The notes: generated by a model from the sequence alone, not told the origin. A stretch of 64,000 bases of DNA from Neopestalotiopsis rosae (GCA_023078685.1 JALGAS010000002.1:4216001-4280000); one strand, 5' to 3'; shown: positions 21,989 through 34,705, counted from the first letter of the stretch. Translations and numbers: made by a program.

Positions 21989-23145
21989 TAAAATGGACCG
22001 TGCACGCATATAAATTTAGGGTGATTGTACCTCGTACTACGGCATGCCACGTCTGTTTGTGTCTGGAAGTCAAGCGGAAGAAATATTGCGTCTCCCGTTA
22101 TTGATTGATGCCATAGATACAGAAATTATGCCCAAGGCCTTACTGGTCTCTAGAACATCGTATGCATGCTCCTCTCAATTACTTTATTTTGTTTTCTCCC
22201 CAAACAGAGTACCTCGACGTATTTGAAACAGTGATCGGGCAGGCTGACTGTGGATATTTACAACCTCGTACTTGTGAACTAGCTATCCCGCATTGAACAG
22301 AACAGGCATTCTTATCACTAAATGCTCACAGGACCGGTGATAGCGTTTGTGTAAGAAATGAACAGTAAGTCACCATTGAGAAATGTACGGGAGAGTTCCG
22401 GCCTCCTTGTCAACCTCGATACAGGCCCGGTTATACACTTTTTAAGGTGGATATGGATTTCAACATCAATTAATCGCGTATAATTGTGACACGAAAGAAT
22501 TGTCACAACAGGACTGGTGTATGATAATTCATCCGTTTCATTATTTCATGAATACCTGTTATTGTTTCTGTCTAGCATTAATGTAGGCAGATCCTCAAAC
22601 GACCTCGGCACGGCATGGCTTTTGGTGCACAGCTGTGCACACTCCTTGCTGCCGCATCTTCAGGCACCTTACGCTGTTCACCCCTTTTTCTGCTTCTTTT
22701 GCTTGACGTCTCGCCCGTTTACCACGAGTGGCAATCTGTACCGAGTGTCCTGATCCACCCTAGTTGCCATAATACGTAGTCTTCGTCCCGAACGGAACTC
22801 TTCATGTCTACATACAAAATGAAAAAAAAGTAACTCAAACATCCACTTCGTTACGATTCAGCAATCTTCATTTGAGAAGCTCCCAATTCTCTGGCGAAGG
22901 CTCGGCACGCTCACCACAAGCCCTCTCTATCTTGGTATCACACACGCGGAAAATAAAAAAGTAGAATGAGCCAATGCTCTGGCGTGGCAGACCGCTGTGC
23001 ATGGTCGTTGAATACCTTGGCCATCACAGACCACACGACTCTCAACCATTATTGCATGGCTGTTGTCGGTCGATCAGCGCCCACCACGCGCAGCCTGAGC
23101 TGAGTCATGTATGGCACAGTTTCGTCGCTCTCTTTCATAACCTCC

Positions 23146-26100
23146 TCACAGCTCATCGTCCTCAGCCTCAATCTCAGAAGGCTTCAGCAGACCGCCCACC
23201 TTGGCTCGTCGTTCGTGGTCTGCAGTCAGCTTTTGTTGGTTCTCCTGCTCCTTCTCGACAGCAAACAACTCGGCATTGTCGCCGGCGAACTCCTTGAGCG
23301 AGATCAGGAAATCACGGAGGTTCAGTCTGAACTTGTCATACTGGTTGTTGAGGCTAATCAGACCCTCGATGAAAAGGTTGATTTGGGCACTATGCAGAAG
23401 TTAGCTTTGTTCGAAAAAAACGTAGTCAGACACTAGACACTTACATCTGAAGGTTAGGGAACGCGTTGCGAAGCAGGTTTCCAACGAAGTTAGCGAGGAA
23501 ATCACGGTTCGAGGTTCCAGAAGGAGCCTGATCGGTGTAGACAGGGCCCTGGATCTTGGGAGTGCCACCCTCAGCCGGCAGCACGTAGTTGAAAAGCTTC
23601 ATCAGCAGCATCGACTGCGTCTTGAAACCAGCCTTGTGATCCGGGTCGGTGAGAACGAAGAACACATCCTGCAGGATGGGTGTAAAGAACTGCTGGAAGA
23701 AGGCGTTCTTGGTTGGGTCATCGGTCTTCTCCGCAATGTTGTTGACGAGTTCCAGGCACATATTAAGACCGGCACCCTCGACATCGCGGTTGTCGTGCTT
23801 ACTGGCCCACATGCAAGCATCAATGACAAACTTGAACTGTCGGTTATCCAACTTCAAGAGGGCGGGGAAACAGTGCAGGTTGATGGCTCGCAGCAGATTG
23901 AAAAATTCCACACGATGCTCGGGGAATTCAGAGAAGTCCTTGTTGATCATCTCCAGTGTGCACTCGAAAACGTTCTGCATGATGACGGGCACCTGATCTT
24001 CCATCAAGTTGGTCAGTTTGCCAATGATGGTGGACATAGCCTTGAGCACTTCGGCATCCCTGGCACCGGGGACATTGCGGTTGTAATCAACAAGAACAGA
24101 GTCCAGTAGTTGAGGCACCATTTGCTGACGAACGGCAGTCAAGTCCTCAGCCTTGTCGACGTAAGTCTCAATCAACTTGAGAATTTCCTTCTTGATGGTT
24201 CGAAGGCCTCGGACCTTGGGCATGCGCGGGGCAAGCTCACCATCGCGAGCGACAGCATCAGAGATCAGCTGACTGGTTGCACGGTACATTTGCAGCATGT
24301 CCAAGTAGATCCTGCCGATTTGAGGACCGAAGTACGGTCCAACAGAAGAACAAGCAGAGACATTGGTCTTCATGATGTTTCCAATAATCTTGATAGTCTC
24401 GGCATCCTGCAGGATAGTGGGATCTTGAGTGGCAGCACGGATGATCTCATCCCAAGCGGCATTCGGTGCGCCCATGAGCTCGGCTAATAATCTCTCCTGC
24501 TGGTGCTTGTTGCCCTGAGCAGAAACCATGAAACCGCAGGCCTCGTAGAAGGTGTGCACCTGCTGCGGTGTCAAGTCACAAGTGATCCGAGGCAGGTTGC
24601 GAACGATCTCTTCAATAAAGGGCTCGCTCTCGCTGGGCTGCAAAGCCACAAAGTGACGACGGCACTGGCGGGCGATTTTGATAAAAGTATCGCAAGCCAT
24701 GTCCTGGACACCTGTTTTTCTATTAGTTAGAGGATCCCATAATATTCAGGGTGAAAGGAACTTACCCTCGTGGGATTCGTGCATGAATTCGAAAAGTTTG
24801 TTGACAACCGTCTTGAGGAACTTCCAGTGAGCCTTCAAGAACCGAGGGTATTGTCCAACAATGTACATGATGTTGGAAGCAACAACGGCCTTGTTGTCCT
24901 TGCCTCGTTTCATCTCTGTAAGACCCAAAAGGTCCTTGATAACTGTGACCAGGAAGCGCTTTTCAGTCTCTTCGTTCATGGCCAAAGAAATGGAACCGAT
25001 AGCCCAGCAAAGGACGTTGCAGTTGTGCCAAGACCATTCGGTGTTGTCGACTTGACGCTGGAGCTTCTCGGTCATGATATTCTCCATGTCCACGACATCC
25101 AGATGCGTCAGGTACACAAGACATTCGCGGATGGTCTTGTACAGCTGTACTGTGTCACTTTCTTTGACGAATTCTCGCACAATCTCACCCTCGTCGTTCT
25201 CAACAATCAACACCTCCTCAGGACGGACCATCTTCTCAATCATGACAACACGCAGGTTCGAAAGAACTTCCTTAAATTTGTGCATGCGCAGAGGGAGATT
25301 GGCGAGGACGCTCGGGTTTGGTGCGCCCGATGTTGCGCCGGTGCTACCCAGGCTCATCAAGGGGTTCATCTCCTGCAGAGGTGCAGATTGCATTTCCTCG
25401 TACAGCTCCTGGACGAGCTTGAGCCAGTAGTCCAAGCAGATCTTGAAGATTTCACGATCCTCGATTTGCGAGATTCTAATCAAGTAGAAGTGGCCGTGAG
25501 TGAGGAAATCGCGGTTTGGCAGGTTCTCGATAAGATTGACGTGTTGGCCAAAGAAGTTGCACAGGAACAGGGCAAAGTTCTGGATGAACTCCTGGTCCTT
25601 TGAGTTGCTCTGAGGGTACATGGACTTGAGGTCCACTTCGAGTGGAATAAAGCCGGCGACTGTGGTAAGAACCTCGCAGAACATCTTAACCAGCTGCTCA
25701 CTGTACGCGTTTGGTTGTCCATGTGCAGCCGTTGTCAATCCACCGATCTCGGTAAATACCTGTAGGGTGATGTTTCGGAACTCAGGGACCTCCAAAAAGC
25801 GCGATCGTAACGTCTCGATCAAAGGTGTCTCGAAGATGTAGCCGAGCGGGATCCAGTTGCAGAATCGCAAGAGTGTCTCCAGCGTGGCGTTGACCAAGCT
25901 AGGCTGATTAGCTGTGGTAAGAATCTCCTGGCAGAGCTGGAAGATTTGAGAAAACTCGTTGCACATGGTAGTCTTGAGGTTTCTTGTCTTGGCCGAGGTC
26001 ATCTGGTCGGCGGAGTAGTCGAAGACCTCCTCGGAGAGAAGGCGCAGAATGATCATGTTGTTCTCGCATATCGACAGACTCGTTCGGCAAGAAGAGATGA

Positions 26101-26796
26101 TCTCATTGATGAAGGTTGGCCAGTTGTGAGGCCACTCCTGCTTCAAAATGGAGATGAGGACCAAGTTGAGCTTGTTGAGCAAGGTGCGCTGGGCCTTGAG
26201 CGACTCCTCGGAGCTGGAGCACTGAATGATGAAGTTCACGACAAAGTTACGAATACCTGCAATTCGAAAGCACATTAGTCGCCAGAATTCTGGTAGATAC
26301 TACCATGGAAAAAGCTTTGCACACGGACCTTGACATTGCTCTCTTGGCAGGACTCTCCATCTTGTCATAATCACATTGTCCAGCACTTGGAGACCGAGAT
26401 CTGTAATTTGTCAGCCTTGCGACCCCTCGGCAGCTGTGAATAGTGCGGATGGTAGCCTACACTTGGTTTGAGGATATGAGGCATCGGACAGGATCTGATC
26501 GACGAGTAGCCACGCATCAGGATCTTCTTTGAACTGGAAAGTAAAAATGTTAGTCGCGAGACAATCCCTTGGGTCGGTTGTTGCTAGGCAGCTTACCTGG
26601 TTAAGCGCAGCTTGGGCATTCTTTTGCTAGAGGCGGGGAAGAAGACGAGGTTAGCAAGTTGGAGCTGTACTTGGGTCGCAAAGTTCTGGCAAGCCCAGCT
26701 GAAAGCGGTTGAAGATTGGGATTGACAAACCTGCTCACCGCGACCCTCGTAGAAGGTGCGGACGGTCGCATCGAGCTCCTCGATCGAGGGCGCCAT
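23146..26796 (-). CDS. crm1: Exportin-1 (CRM1), nuclear export receptor
   Basis: Seven exons: 26796-26731, 26626-26597, 26533-26461, 26400-26329, 26256-24766, 24711-23445 and 23389-23146, giving 1080 residues, the usual CRM1 length. The N-terminus is MAPSIEELDATVRTFYEG. Highly conserved blocks include the importin-beta N-terminal region (GLQVLDNVIMTRW), NIMYIVGQYPRFLKAHWKFL, GVQDMACDTFIKIARQCRRHF, and a C-terminus ending in Glu/Asp-rich residues. CRM1 binds leucine-rich nuclear export signals with Ran-GTP and carries proteins and ribosomal subunits out through the pore. In the export-signal groove, DLLGLTEMKRGKDNK has Thr527 where human CRM1 has Cys528, the leptomycin B target. Exon 3 uses donor GTAGGC rather than the overlapping GTGTAG, because only that keeps the conserved KYLGLQ in frame. 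The 5' exons are very small, as in other filamentous fungi. Confidence 0.96.
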
Positions 26797-28202
26797 CGTG
26801 GAGGGCGGACTGTTGGTGATTTCTGGTGGCGGGGGAGATGGAGGAGGGTGTCGAGAAGCGCCAGAGGTGATGGGAGAAGAGTGTGGTGGTGTGCCTTGCA
26901 AATGGTGATGATTTGCACAAGGCGACACTGGAAAGAAGCCGCAGCTTTGGAAGGGTATCGAAGGTGGGAGCCAGAGGAGAAGAGAGGGTGTCGGTTCTTT
27001 TGCAATAAAGAAAAAAAACACAGCGTGGACAGACGAGTGCCTTCTTCACAAAAACAGGTGAAGAAGAAGATTGATGGTATCAAAGGCGGGCGGCTCTTTT
27101 GGGCGGACTGGATTTGGTTCCCCACTGGCGTCAACACACGCTGCTTGAGCGGGTCCTGGGTCCTGCTGGGCGGTTGCTGAGGTCCCCAACTGCAGTCACT
27201 GCGTTAACGTGCACTAAAAAATGCGGCACTGCTACACTCTAGGTATGTGTATGCACTCTACGCGAATCTCCAGTGGACTGGGTGTGCCAGTCAGGCAAGT
27301 ACCTAAAAGCGGGCGGCTGAGAAATGGGCGAACCTGCCCCTCACTGTCTCATCTGCTTGTCGCCCTGCGAAAAAGCGCGTCCTCCCCGAGAATGAACGGC
27401 CCCCAAATTCCGCGAATTATGTCACTGTCACCACCTAGGTTTAAGGTATTGCAGATAGGCACCTCAAGGCAGCTAGCTCCGTTTATACTACTACCATCTA
27501 CCCTTGACTTTGAGTTCGTACGATACTCTGTGCCATTTTATTTCTCACACAAACTGATCGGGTCTGTGAAAATGATATTTCAATTGATGCCGCAGAGATC
27601 TCCATCATCACTTGATACCTGCACTGAGCTACATGACGTCCATGGACACGTCATAATTTCAAAGTACCTAGTTGATGTGTAACAAGGCTGCCAAGGTAGA
27701 CGCAACACGGACGCCAAGCACTCTCTTACCTTCACTTTGGCTGAATTTAAGCACTACCACGCGTCTGCACCGAATAACTTAAGGTGCAATATACTATAGC
27801 CAGCCAGCAGCCACGCCGCCAACGAAAGATCTCGCCACTGACATTATATTGGAACCCAGTCACGCGCAACGCAATTTTTATGGTAAGAGTCCACCTTTGT
27901 CCGGACTACTTGAGTCGGCGGTATGCCTCCGGGCTGCCGGAATCTAGTGGAGCCATAACATGACATAAAAACTGGAAACTTCTCCTAGCTACCCGAAAGT
28001 CATGCCGTACCTGTGGATACTTGGAGAACAGCAAAACGAGTGCGATCTCACCGAACACATTATAGAACAATGAAAGATCTCGTTTCAGGCATGATGGATT
28101 AATTTCTGCTTATTCTTGTTTGATTTTGACGTGTCACTATTGCTTACATTTCTATCATGTCTATCATTTGTCTATTTCGACACATTTGGCCATGAAGATC
28201 GT
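26797..28202. other. Intergenic region
   Basis: The first 300 bases are the CRM1 promoter and leader (CT-rich on the minus strand). A 153-codon plus frame at 27221-27682 has no recognised domain and is judged a chance frame. I see no RNA gene. Confidence 0.5.
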
Positions 28203-29675
28203 TTATGCCTTTTGGTAACCAAGCTCCGACAATCCATTCGAAAGCGCGTTGAGAGCCTTGTCAATGTCCTTTCTGTTGGGGTCGGTCTGAATAAAGTTAG
28301 CCACCTCAATGTCCACTAACCCAAGATACGCCAAACGGGATAACTTACAACACTGACGCCCATGTGTCCAAAACGAACATATTTGGGAGCAATCTCCTTG
28401 TGAAGACCACCAGCCCAAACGACACCACTCTTGGCGAGCCTAGGAAGCAATTCCGTAGCCTTGACGGTCTCGGGCAGGTAGATGGCAGTCATGCCGTGGG
28501 CCTGGTCCTCAGGCTTCGACGCAACCTGCTTCAGACCCAGATCCGTGACGGCCTTCTTGATCTTGTCGGAAACCTCGGTGTGCTTGGCGAACCTCTCGGA
28601 GAGAGGCTTGGCAAGGATCTGAGTAAGAGCCGTGTTCAAGGCGTGAATCAATTGAGGCGATGGCGTCGCAAAGTACGACGGCTTCTTGGCCTCGTAGTTC
28701 TTCATGATGGGCAACCAGTTCTTGAACGAGGCAAAGTATGAGGAAGGCGGGGTCTTTCGTGCCTGGAATACTTCAATAGCCTTGCCGCTCCACATGGAGA
28801 TGGAAAGACCAGCTGGGCAGCCGATGGCCTTTTGACTGGCGGTGACAACACCATCGATCTTCCAGTTGTCGAACTGGATTTCCTCACATGCCACACTGCA
28901 GACACCATCCACGACGAGCAGGGTCTCTGGCGAGACCTTCTTGACGAGCTCGGAGAGCTTCTCTAGCTCGCTGAGGACACCGGTCGATGTGTCGACGTGA
29001 GTGACGGTGACGACCTTGAACTTCTTAGACTTCAACGCCTCCTCAATCTCGGGTAATTGCGGACGTCCACCAACGGGACCGGTGATCTTTGTGACCTTTG
29101 CGCCGTAGGTCTCAAAGCAGTCTGCAAAGGCATCACCGAAGTAGCCGGTGCTCAGGACCAAAACATCCTCACCAGCCTCGACTAGGTTGGCAGCGGTAAG
29201 ATCCCATCCCAGGGTGCCGGAACCAGAGACAATCAATGGTTGCGCCGAGGGGTCAGTGGTCTGGAAGAGCTTGCGCGTCAAAGTCAGGGTCTCGCCAAAG
29301 GTGGCCACGAAACCAGGTCCAACATGAGACTCGCTATGACAAGATTTCACGTTAGACAACCTCGGGTATGGAGCCGAGCTCGTAGAACTATACGTACCTG
29401 AAGTGGCTCATAGACTGCAGAACAGCATCATCAAACTCAATGGGGCCCGGGATGAGCAGCGTGGGGTGGTCAGGCTGGGACGACATCTTGCTTGGCTGGG
29501 TAGTAGACAATGCACGGTTTGGGGAACTAGCAACAGAAGAAACCGAGGTCGAAAGTCCAGAGCTGGCAGACAGATGAGTTGATATCATGGAGACCCGGGC
29601 AGAGGGGTTCATTGTAATATATGAGGGGCAACCGCCGCGGAGGTGGGGCGCCACAGATCGGACGGCTCTCCGCAT
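28203..29675 (-). CDS. agx1: Alanine-glyoxylate / serine-pyruvate aminotransferase (class V)
   Basis: Exons 29675-29398, 29333-28349 and 28286-28203 give 448 residues. It is a pyridoxal-phosphate enzyme of the class-V aminotransferases that converts glyoxylate plus alanine to glycine plus pyruvate. Visible hallmarks are the opening LLIPGPIEFDDAVL, SHVGPGFVATF, SGSGTLGWD, VDGVCSVACEEI and TASQKAIGCPAGL, in which Lys261 is the expected Schiff-base lysine; RFGHMGVSV is near the C-terminus. Residues 1-63 are rich in Arg, Ser and Thr and almost free of acids, like a mitochondrial presequence. A second Met at 64 (29486, MSSQPDHPTLL) coincides with the family's usual start. Both forms could be made, one mitochondrial and one cytosolic. 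The C-terminus (GYQKA) is not a PTS1 peroxisomal signal. It is divergent from the Vps29 gene. Confidence 0.93.
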
Positions 29676-30625
29676 CGATCCCCAAACTTTGCTTGTGAAT
29701 AAGGTACCTGAGTAATCGCTCGTTGTGCGTGAGCGACCCTTGGCGTCTGTTTTCAGGCTCTCTCTGTCACTATACAGCCAATTGGAGGTGAGCCGGTTAC
29801 CAGAGTGAAAAATAGCCCGAGGGTATGGTTGGGGTTTTGGTACGGGCGGTCTTCCGGCAGTGCAGTGACACGCGGGCGAGCTCCCGAAAGGACGAAATAA
29901 TACCGGCAGAAATCCGAGGAAAGACAGAAACGATTCTCTGCCACAAGGGATGTTGAGCTGTTTTGACCTCTAAGCGTTTCTACTTTGCTAAGCAGCCTCC
30001 ACTTTCGTCTTTACCCGTCTTGTTTTTTCTGTGCCTTTTTTTTCGCGGTGAACGGAGGAATCCGACTAGCAATTGCCGCTGACAGCTGAGCTCTGGCGAC
30101 GTTGACCTCCGTCTTCGGTTCGGCCATGGCTGCACTGGACTGGACTGGCTGCAAGGCTTACAGGTATTGTTCCGTAGCAGAGGACCCCTGTTCCATGCTT
30201 GCCTGCAGAGGGGCTTAGGTACGGAACGAAGTGGGCTGCTGCTGGGCTCAAGCTCCATTTTGGGGGAGATCTCGCAGTCGAGGTATCACGACGTCAACTC
30301 CCTCACTTGGGCCTAGTAATGTAAACTGAACGTGCATAACATACGGGCGCCTTGGCTTCTGCTCGACATTTGAGGCTCTTCGCGCGTTACATCTGCACAA
30401 GCGCCCAAGCTCGTGATTAGTAATGTGAGCGACGACAATTGAAGCAATAATAGAATCTCCTCACCATCCGACGACGACGCAATCGCCGCTCCCGGCCACC
30501 GAGTTTCTGCCTGCGCCTGATATCACCCAACGGCGACCGCTGCTTGAGGACGGAACCAAGCTTCGCACGCAGCAGACCACACCACAGCGATCCGATTCAC
30601 TCTTCGACACATATCATAAATTACA
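29676..30625. other. Shared divergent promoter region, agx1 and vps29
   Basis: The starts of the two genes face away from each other across 950 bases. CT-rich stretches on the plus strand, for example at 30000-30050, resemble fungal leader sequence. No gene or named operator is recognised. Frames such as 29980-30258 (minus) lack coding signs. Confidence 0.5.
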
Positions 30626-31315
30626 ATGGCGTTCCTTATACTCGTGATAGGGGATCTTCACATCCCCGACAGGGCGCTAGACATACCGCCCAAGGTACGT
30701 CTCTCCCAGAAGGCCAACGGCTCACAGCACGTCACGAACTGACACCAGACTCGCGCAAAATAGTTCAAGAAGCTGCTATCGCCCGGCAAGATTGGCCAGA
30801 CGCTATGCCTGGGCAACCTGACGGACAAGCCGACGTACGAGATGCTGCGCGCGATCGCGCCGGACCTGAAGATCGTCAAGGGCCGCATGGACGTCGAGGC
30901 AACGTCGCTGCCGCTGTCGCAGGTGGTGACGCACGGCTCGCTGCGCATCGGCTTCGTCGAAGGGTTCACCCTCGTCTCGAGCGAGCCCGACGTGCTGCTG
31001 GCCGAGGCCAACCGCCTCGACGTCGACGTCCTCTGCTGGGGCGGCACCCACCGCTTCGACGCCTTTGAGTACATGGACAAGTTCTTTGTCAACCCCGGCA
31101 GCGCCACCGGCGCCTACACCACCGGCTGGCTCGGCCCCAAGGACGGCAAGGACGGCGAGGAGGAGATCAGCCCCAGCTTCTGCCTCATGGACGTCCAGGG
31201 CATCAGCTTGACCCTGTACGTCTACCAGCTTCGCAAGGATGCCAATGGTGTGGAAAATGTTGCGGTGGAAAAGGTCACATACACAAAGCCCGTAGAACCT
31301 GCTTCCAGCTCGTAA
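30626..31315 (+). CDS. vps29: Retromer subunit Vps29
   Basis: Exons 30626-30694 and 30764-31315 give 206 residues. The intron has a GTACGT donor and TAG acceptor and separates the N-terminal metallophosphoesterase strand from the rest. Key blocks are VIGDLHIPDRA, PPKFKKLLSPGKIGQTLCLG, ADEFD-equivalent GRMDVEATSLPLSQ, IGFVEGFTLV, CWGGTHRFDAFE and FVNPGSATGAY, all as in Vps29. It has the phosphoesterase fold but serves as a scaffold in retromer, with Vps26 and Vps35, for endosome-to-Golgi retrieval. The usual GHTH is GGTH here, so one ligand of the ancestral metal site is missing. A Gly/Glu/Lys-rich insert (GPKDGKDGEEE) and a Glu/Pro/Ser tail make it slightly longer than animal Vps29. The third base is strongly G/C biased in exon 2. 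Confidence 0.94.
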
Positions 31316-31760
31316 TACGCCAGGCGGCAGCGACGTCAGTCAGACTTGGAAGCTTACAACTTGCGGGTTTCTGCCACTTTCCTACACCATCGAAGGCGGG
31401 CACGCCACAGGAGGCCGGCAGGTCAGAGCAATGGAAGGATGATTTATGCAGAGACGGCGTCGCGAGAGATGATCTATATTTAGGCAGTCATCAGCGGCCT
31501 AGCTAAAACCCGGAAAGACTGAAAGGAAATGGACTATTTATTCAGTATACCAAATAATGAAGAAAAAGAATGAATTTCATTAAACGTTTTACACGTCAAA
31601 TCTTCGTGACGTACTCCAACGCTATAGTATGGCAAGCCCAGTGAACCAGTAAAGGAATTCGCGCGCTCATTATCGTATACAGAAGTCGTAAACAGCTTGT
31701 CTCATGGTACAAACATCCCGGCCACCCTTGGCAAGCCCGTTGATCCAACTCAGGCAATCA
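31316..31760. other. Convergent 3' flanks of vps29 and shugoshin
   Basis: A 445-bp tail-to-tail interval with no gene. Both transcripts probably end here, so the 3'UTRs could overlap. Confidence 0.5.
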
Positions 31761-33997
31761 TTACAACATCATGCTTCGCCTCCTCATGGAAACGCCCCTG
31801 CCGGTCACTTCCGTGTCTCCTGAGCTATTGCTGCTGAAGCTGCTATCTCCATCGGCACTGGCTGAGGTATCGGCGTCAAAGCTTGAAGCGGTCTTCTGAA
31901 CCGTCATTGACGCTCGCTTCCTGGATGCCCGAGACTTTTGGGCTGCGCCCCCTGCATCATTGCTCAAATCCTCATCCACTGAAGAAGTCACCCGTCTCGA
32001 CTTGCTGCTGCGAGAGCTGGTGGACTTTTTTCCTTCTCCAGAGACCGAGGTCGTGGCTGGGCCGTGGTGGTTCGGAGACGAGCTAGTGAATTCATAGACA
32101 TCAGGCCCATCAAACATTTTGGCAACCTCGGCTTCCCTTGCGGCTATCTCCTCCATCTTTTTGTTCATTGGCCGTGTCGACGTTTTCGAACTGTCAGCGT
32201 CAGTGGCTTGTGCTGTTGCTGAAGAGTCCCGCTTCTTGCGGTCGGTCACAATTGTCGTGTGCGGATCGTCCGTCGGCATATTTCTAGAGACCTTTTGAAC
32301 CAGCGGACTTGCAGCGACGTGCTCTGCCTTCTCAGACTCCTCTAGATCCTGGGCTTTATCCTCGCTCGCTTTCTCATCAGACTTCCCAGGGAACATATCA
32401 CTCTGCCTTGACTGACTAGTTCGGCGAATGGCTTTACCCTCTCCTGCTACGGCATCGAAGAGCTGCTTAGTAGGCCGCCGCATCTTGTCTCTCAGATTTG
32501 GTTCTGCATAGCTGACATTGGACCTTGCCCTCCTACCTGCTCGACTAGTCTCTCCAGTAGACGAGATATCAGCGGGCGGTGGCGTGTCGCGAAGTGACCT
32601 GGGTTCCGGAGAAGTCCTTGCTGAGGAAATTGGCTCGGCAGACAACAAGTCGGGTTCGACATCGATCGGCTCGCAAACAGCTGGTGTTGGCTGCGGAACG
32701 GAGATTTCGACTGGTGCTGAATCTTCGACTTTCTTCTTTGGTTTCGATGGCGCCTTGGCTTTACTAGAATCTTTGGCGTTCGCCTTCTCTTGAGCGATTT
32801 CGTCTAGCAGCGGCCGCTTTGCAGACTTCTTTGGCGAGTTTACAGCTTCATTTGTGCTCTTGGCTCCTAGAGCTTTCCTTGGTGCGAGAACTGGAGCACT
32901 AGTTGCGATATTTTCATGTCCGTCTCCTTTGCCAGTAGATGGGTCTTTGAATAGTTTGTTTGTGCTTGACTTTTCCCGTAGCTTGGTAGATTTCGCAGGA
33001 TCTCCTCCTAGCCTCAATGCCGGAGCGTTCTCCTTATCTTCGTCTGCTCTCGACTTCCGCTTCAGAGTGACGTTAGAAATCTGGGGGGCCGGGACGGGTA
33101 ATTCAACGAAATTCCTTGCTGGGCTTTGCGAGGCAGCAGATTCTGCGGGTTCCGATGCACTTCCATGTGGTACCCTCGATAGGTTCATGTGCTCAGATGT
33201 CTGTTTCGGATATGCTTGAGGGGATCGCAGCTCTTTGGCGGCAGGACTCATGGGCGCTTGCGGTGTTGGCAAGCTGATCTTCACCGGCTCCTGATCCACA
33301 AAGCGGGACACGGGCGGAGGCCCAAGATCAGGAGACTCAGTCTCTTCAGCTTCCGAGCACAGAGCCAAAATCTCTTCCCGACTATATGAATGAATTAGTT
33401 TGATTCTCCGAGTTCAAAGATAGAGATGAGCATACTTCAGAGTTTCCCGGGGGCAAGACCTGTTTTCCCAGAGCGGGGGCAGTCGCCCCTCTTGCAATGC
33501 AGCAGCCTCCAAATCACTGTTGTTCCTCCTCCGGAACCTGGGAGAACCGGCTCCGGCCAGCCCTAAGCTGGGGTCTCGTCTCAACCTCTTGTTTGCGCGT
33601 GGCGACCTGTTCCTAGGCAGTGGTTCGTGGCCGAGGCTTGCGAGCATCGAGCCCCATTCGAGCAGCTGTGCCTCCATCTTCTCCTTGATTTCCAGCGCAT
33701 GGTCGGCAATTCTCTGGGATCGACTCTCCTGGATCTCGGTTTCCAGACGCAATATTTGGCCCCGAAGCTCGAGGTTCTCCGAGAGCATGCGAGCGCATTC
33801 ATTCTCCAAACTGCGGATGCGTAAAGATTGTGTTGAGTTGACTCTGGCGATATCCCGGTTCTGACGTAGAAACTTGCGGCGCACTAATGTAGTAAGTCAA
33901 GTCAGCTCGAGCCGAAAGCAGACGATGCAACTTGTTGTCAAAACATACGTATCTCCATCCCATCGGGTGCCGCGACGGGCTCATTTAATCGCGCCAT
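31761..33997 (-). CDS. sgo1: Shugoshin, centromeric cohesion protector
   Basis: Exons 33997-33949, 33883-33436 and 33381-31761 give 705 residues. Residues about 14-80 are the N-terminal shugoshin coiled coil (PF07558): LRRKFLRQNRDIARVNSTQS, then RSLENECARMLSENLELRGQ. In this family the coil dimerises and binds PP2A. Residues about 440-480 contain the C-terminal shugoshin motif (PF07557): GRRARSNVSYAEPNLRDKMR, the basic patch that binds phosphorylated histone H2A at centromeres. Between them lie long Ser/Pro/Lys-rich disordered segments. The protein protects centromeric cohesin from separase and supports bi-orientation. The first exon has only 16 codons before the first intron. It is divergent from the Dad2 gene, an unexpected pairing of two centromere functions. 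Confidence 0.93.
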
Positions 33998-34705
33998 GTC
34001 GCACGCAATCAGTGGTGAGATGAACCAATTCTTCAAGACGATGTTTTGATGAAAGTTCGATGCGGGTGTATCGTGAATCACAGTCGTAGTGTTGAGGTGA
34101 GGTGTTCGTAGCTCGTTGTCGACGCGACACGAAGGTAGGTAATGACAACATGTGATGTTGCAAGGTTTTTGGTGGAGGGAAATGAAAAGCTCTGGAAATA
34201 TTGACGACAAGCTACAATGACAGGGTAAACAGACTGCCAAAAGGAGTATGGCGTAGCTTGGCGGTGGGGTACCCGCGCTGCCTCCTTGTAAGCCAGAGCC
34301 CAGGACAGATACAGCTCAGACGCTAGAGACGCTACAAGCAAAGCATTAACTGTGGTGCACCTAGCGACAGCCAGAAAACTGACTGCGTCACACTGAACGC
34401 GGGCATTCAAATGTTTCCGCAGAATACAATAATGCTTTTGCAGTAGATGCCACTGCTTCATCTTCACACTTCTGACTCGAAATTCACACTCAGTCCAAGC
34501 GTCTCATATCAATCTTTGCTACGAGCGAGTCAATAATCGCGTTGCATTGTGTTGGGCAGCGGTTCGCTTCGTTTTACGGCTTGCCAGCCATAGGGCGGTC
34601 CATAAAGTTTGGTGGGGTGCCAGAGCGCAACCGATTCTCGTCCACCGTTCTGTGACTCCCCGGTTCGACTTCTTCACGACTTAATACCTACGACAATCGG
34701 CAACC
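33998..34705. promoter_or_regulatory. Divergent promoter region, sgo1 and dad2
   Basis: The 708 bases separate the start codons of shugoshin (minus) and Dad2 (plus). An MluI-box-like ACGCGA core at about 34121-34126 is followed by CACGAA, which resembles G1/S (MBF/SBF) sites, but a single match of this length is weak evidence. No TATA box is evident. Confidence 0.4.

Larger units (their letters stand above)
21386..23145. other. Intergenic region with an AT-rich core and a MITE
   Basis: This is the 5' flank of the HET gene and 3' flank of CRM1. It contains the MITE at 21612-21988. The rest (22000-23100) has only short chance frames. The bases near 22800-23100 are probably the 3'UTR side of CRM1. 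Confidence 0.5.

Noticed and set aside
24770..25603. 277-codon plus-strand frame opposite CRM1
   Set aside because: Antisense shadow of the highly conserved CRM1 exon 5.
27221..27682. 153-codon plus-strand frame upstream of CRM1
   Set aside because: No domain, no coding bias, and no conserved features that I can see.
30544..31068. 174-codon plus-strand frame over the vps29 exons
   Set aside because: Different phase from the Vps29 protein, which is clearly supported by family motifs.
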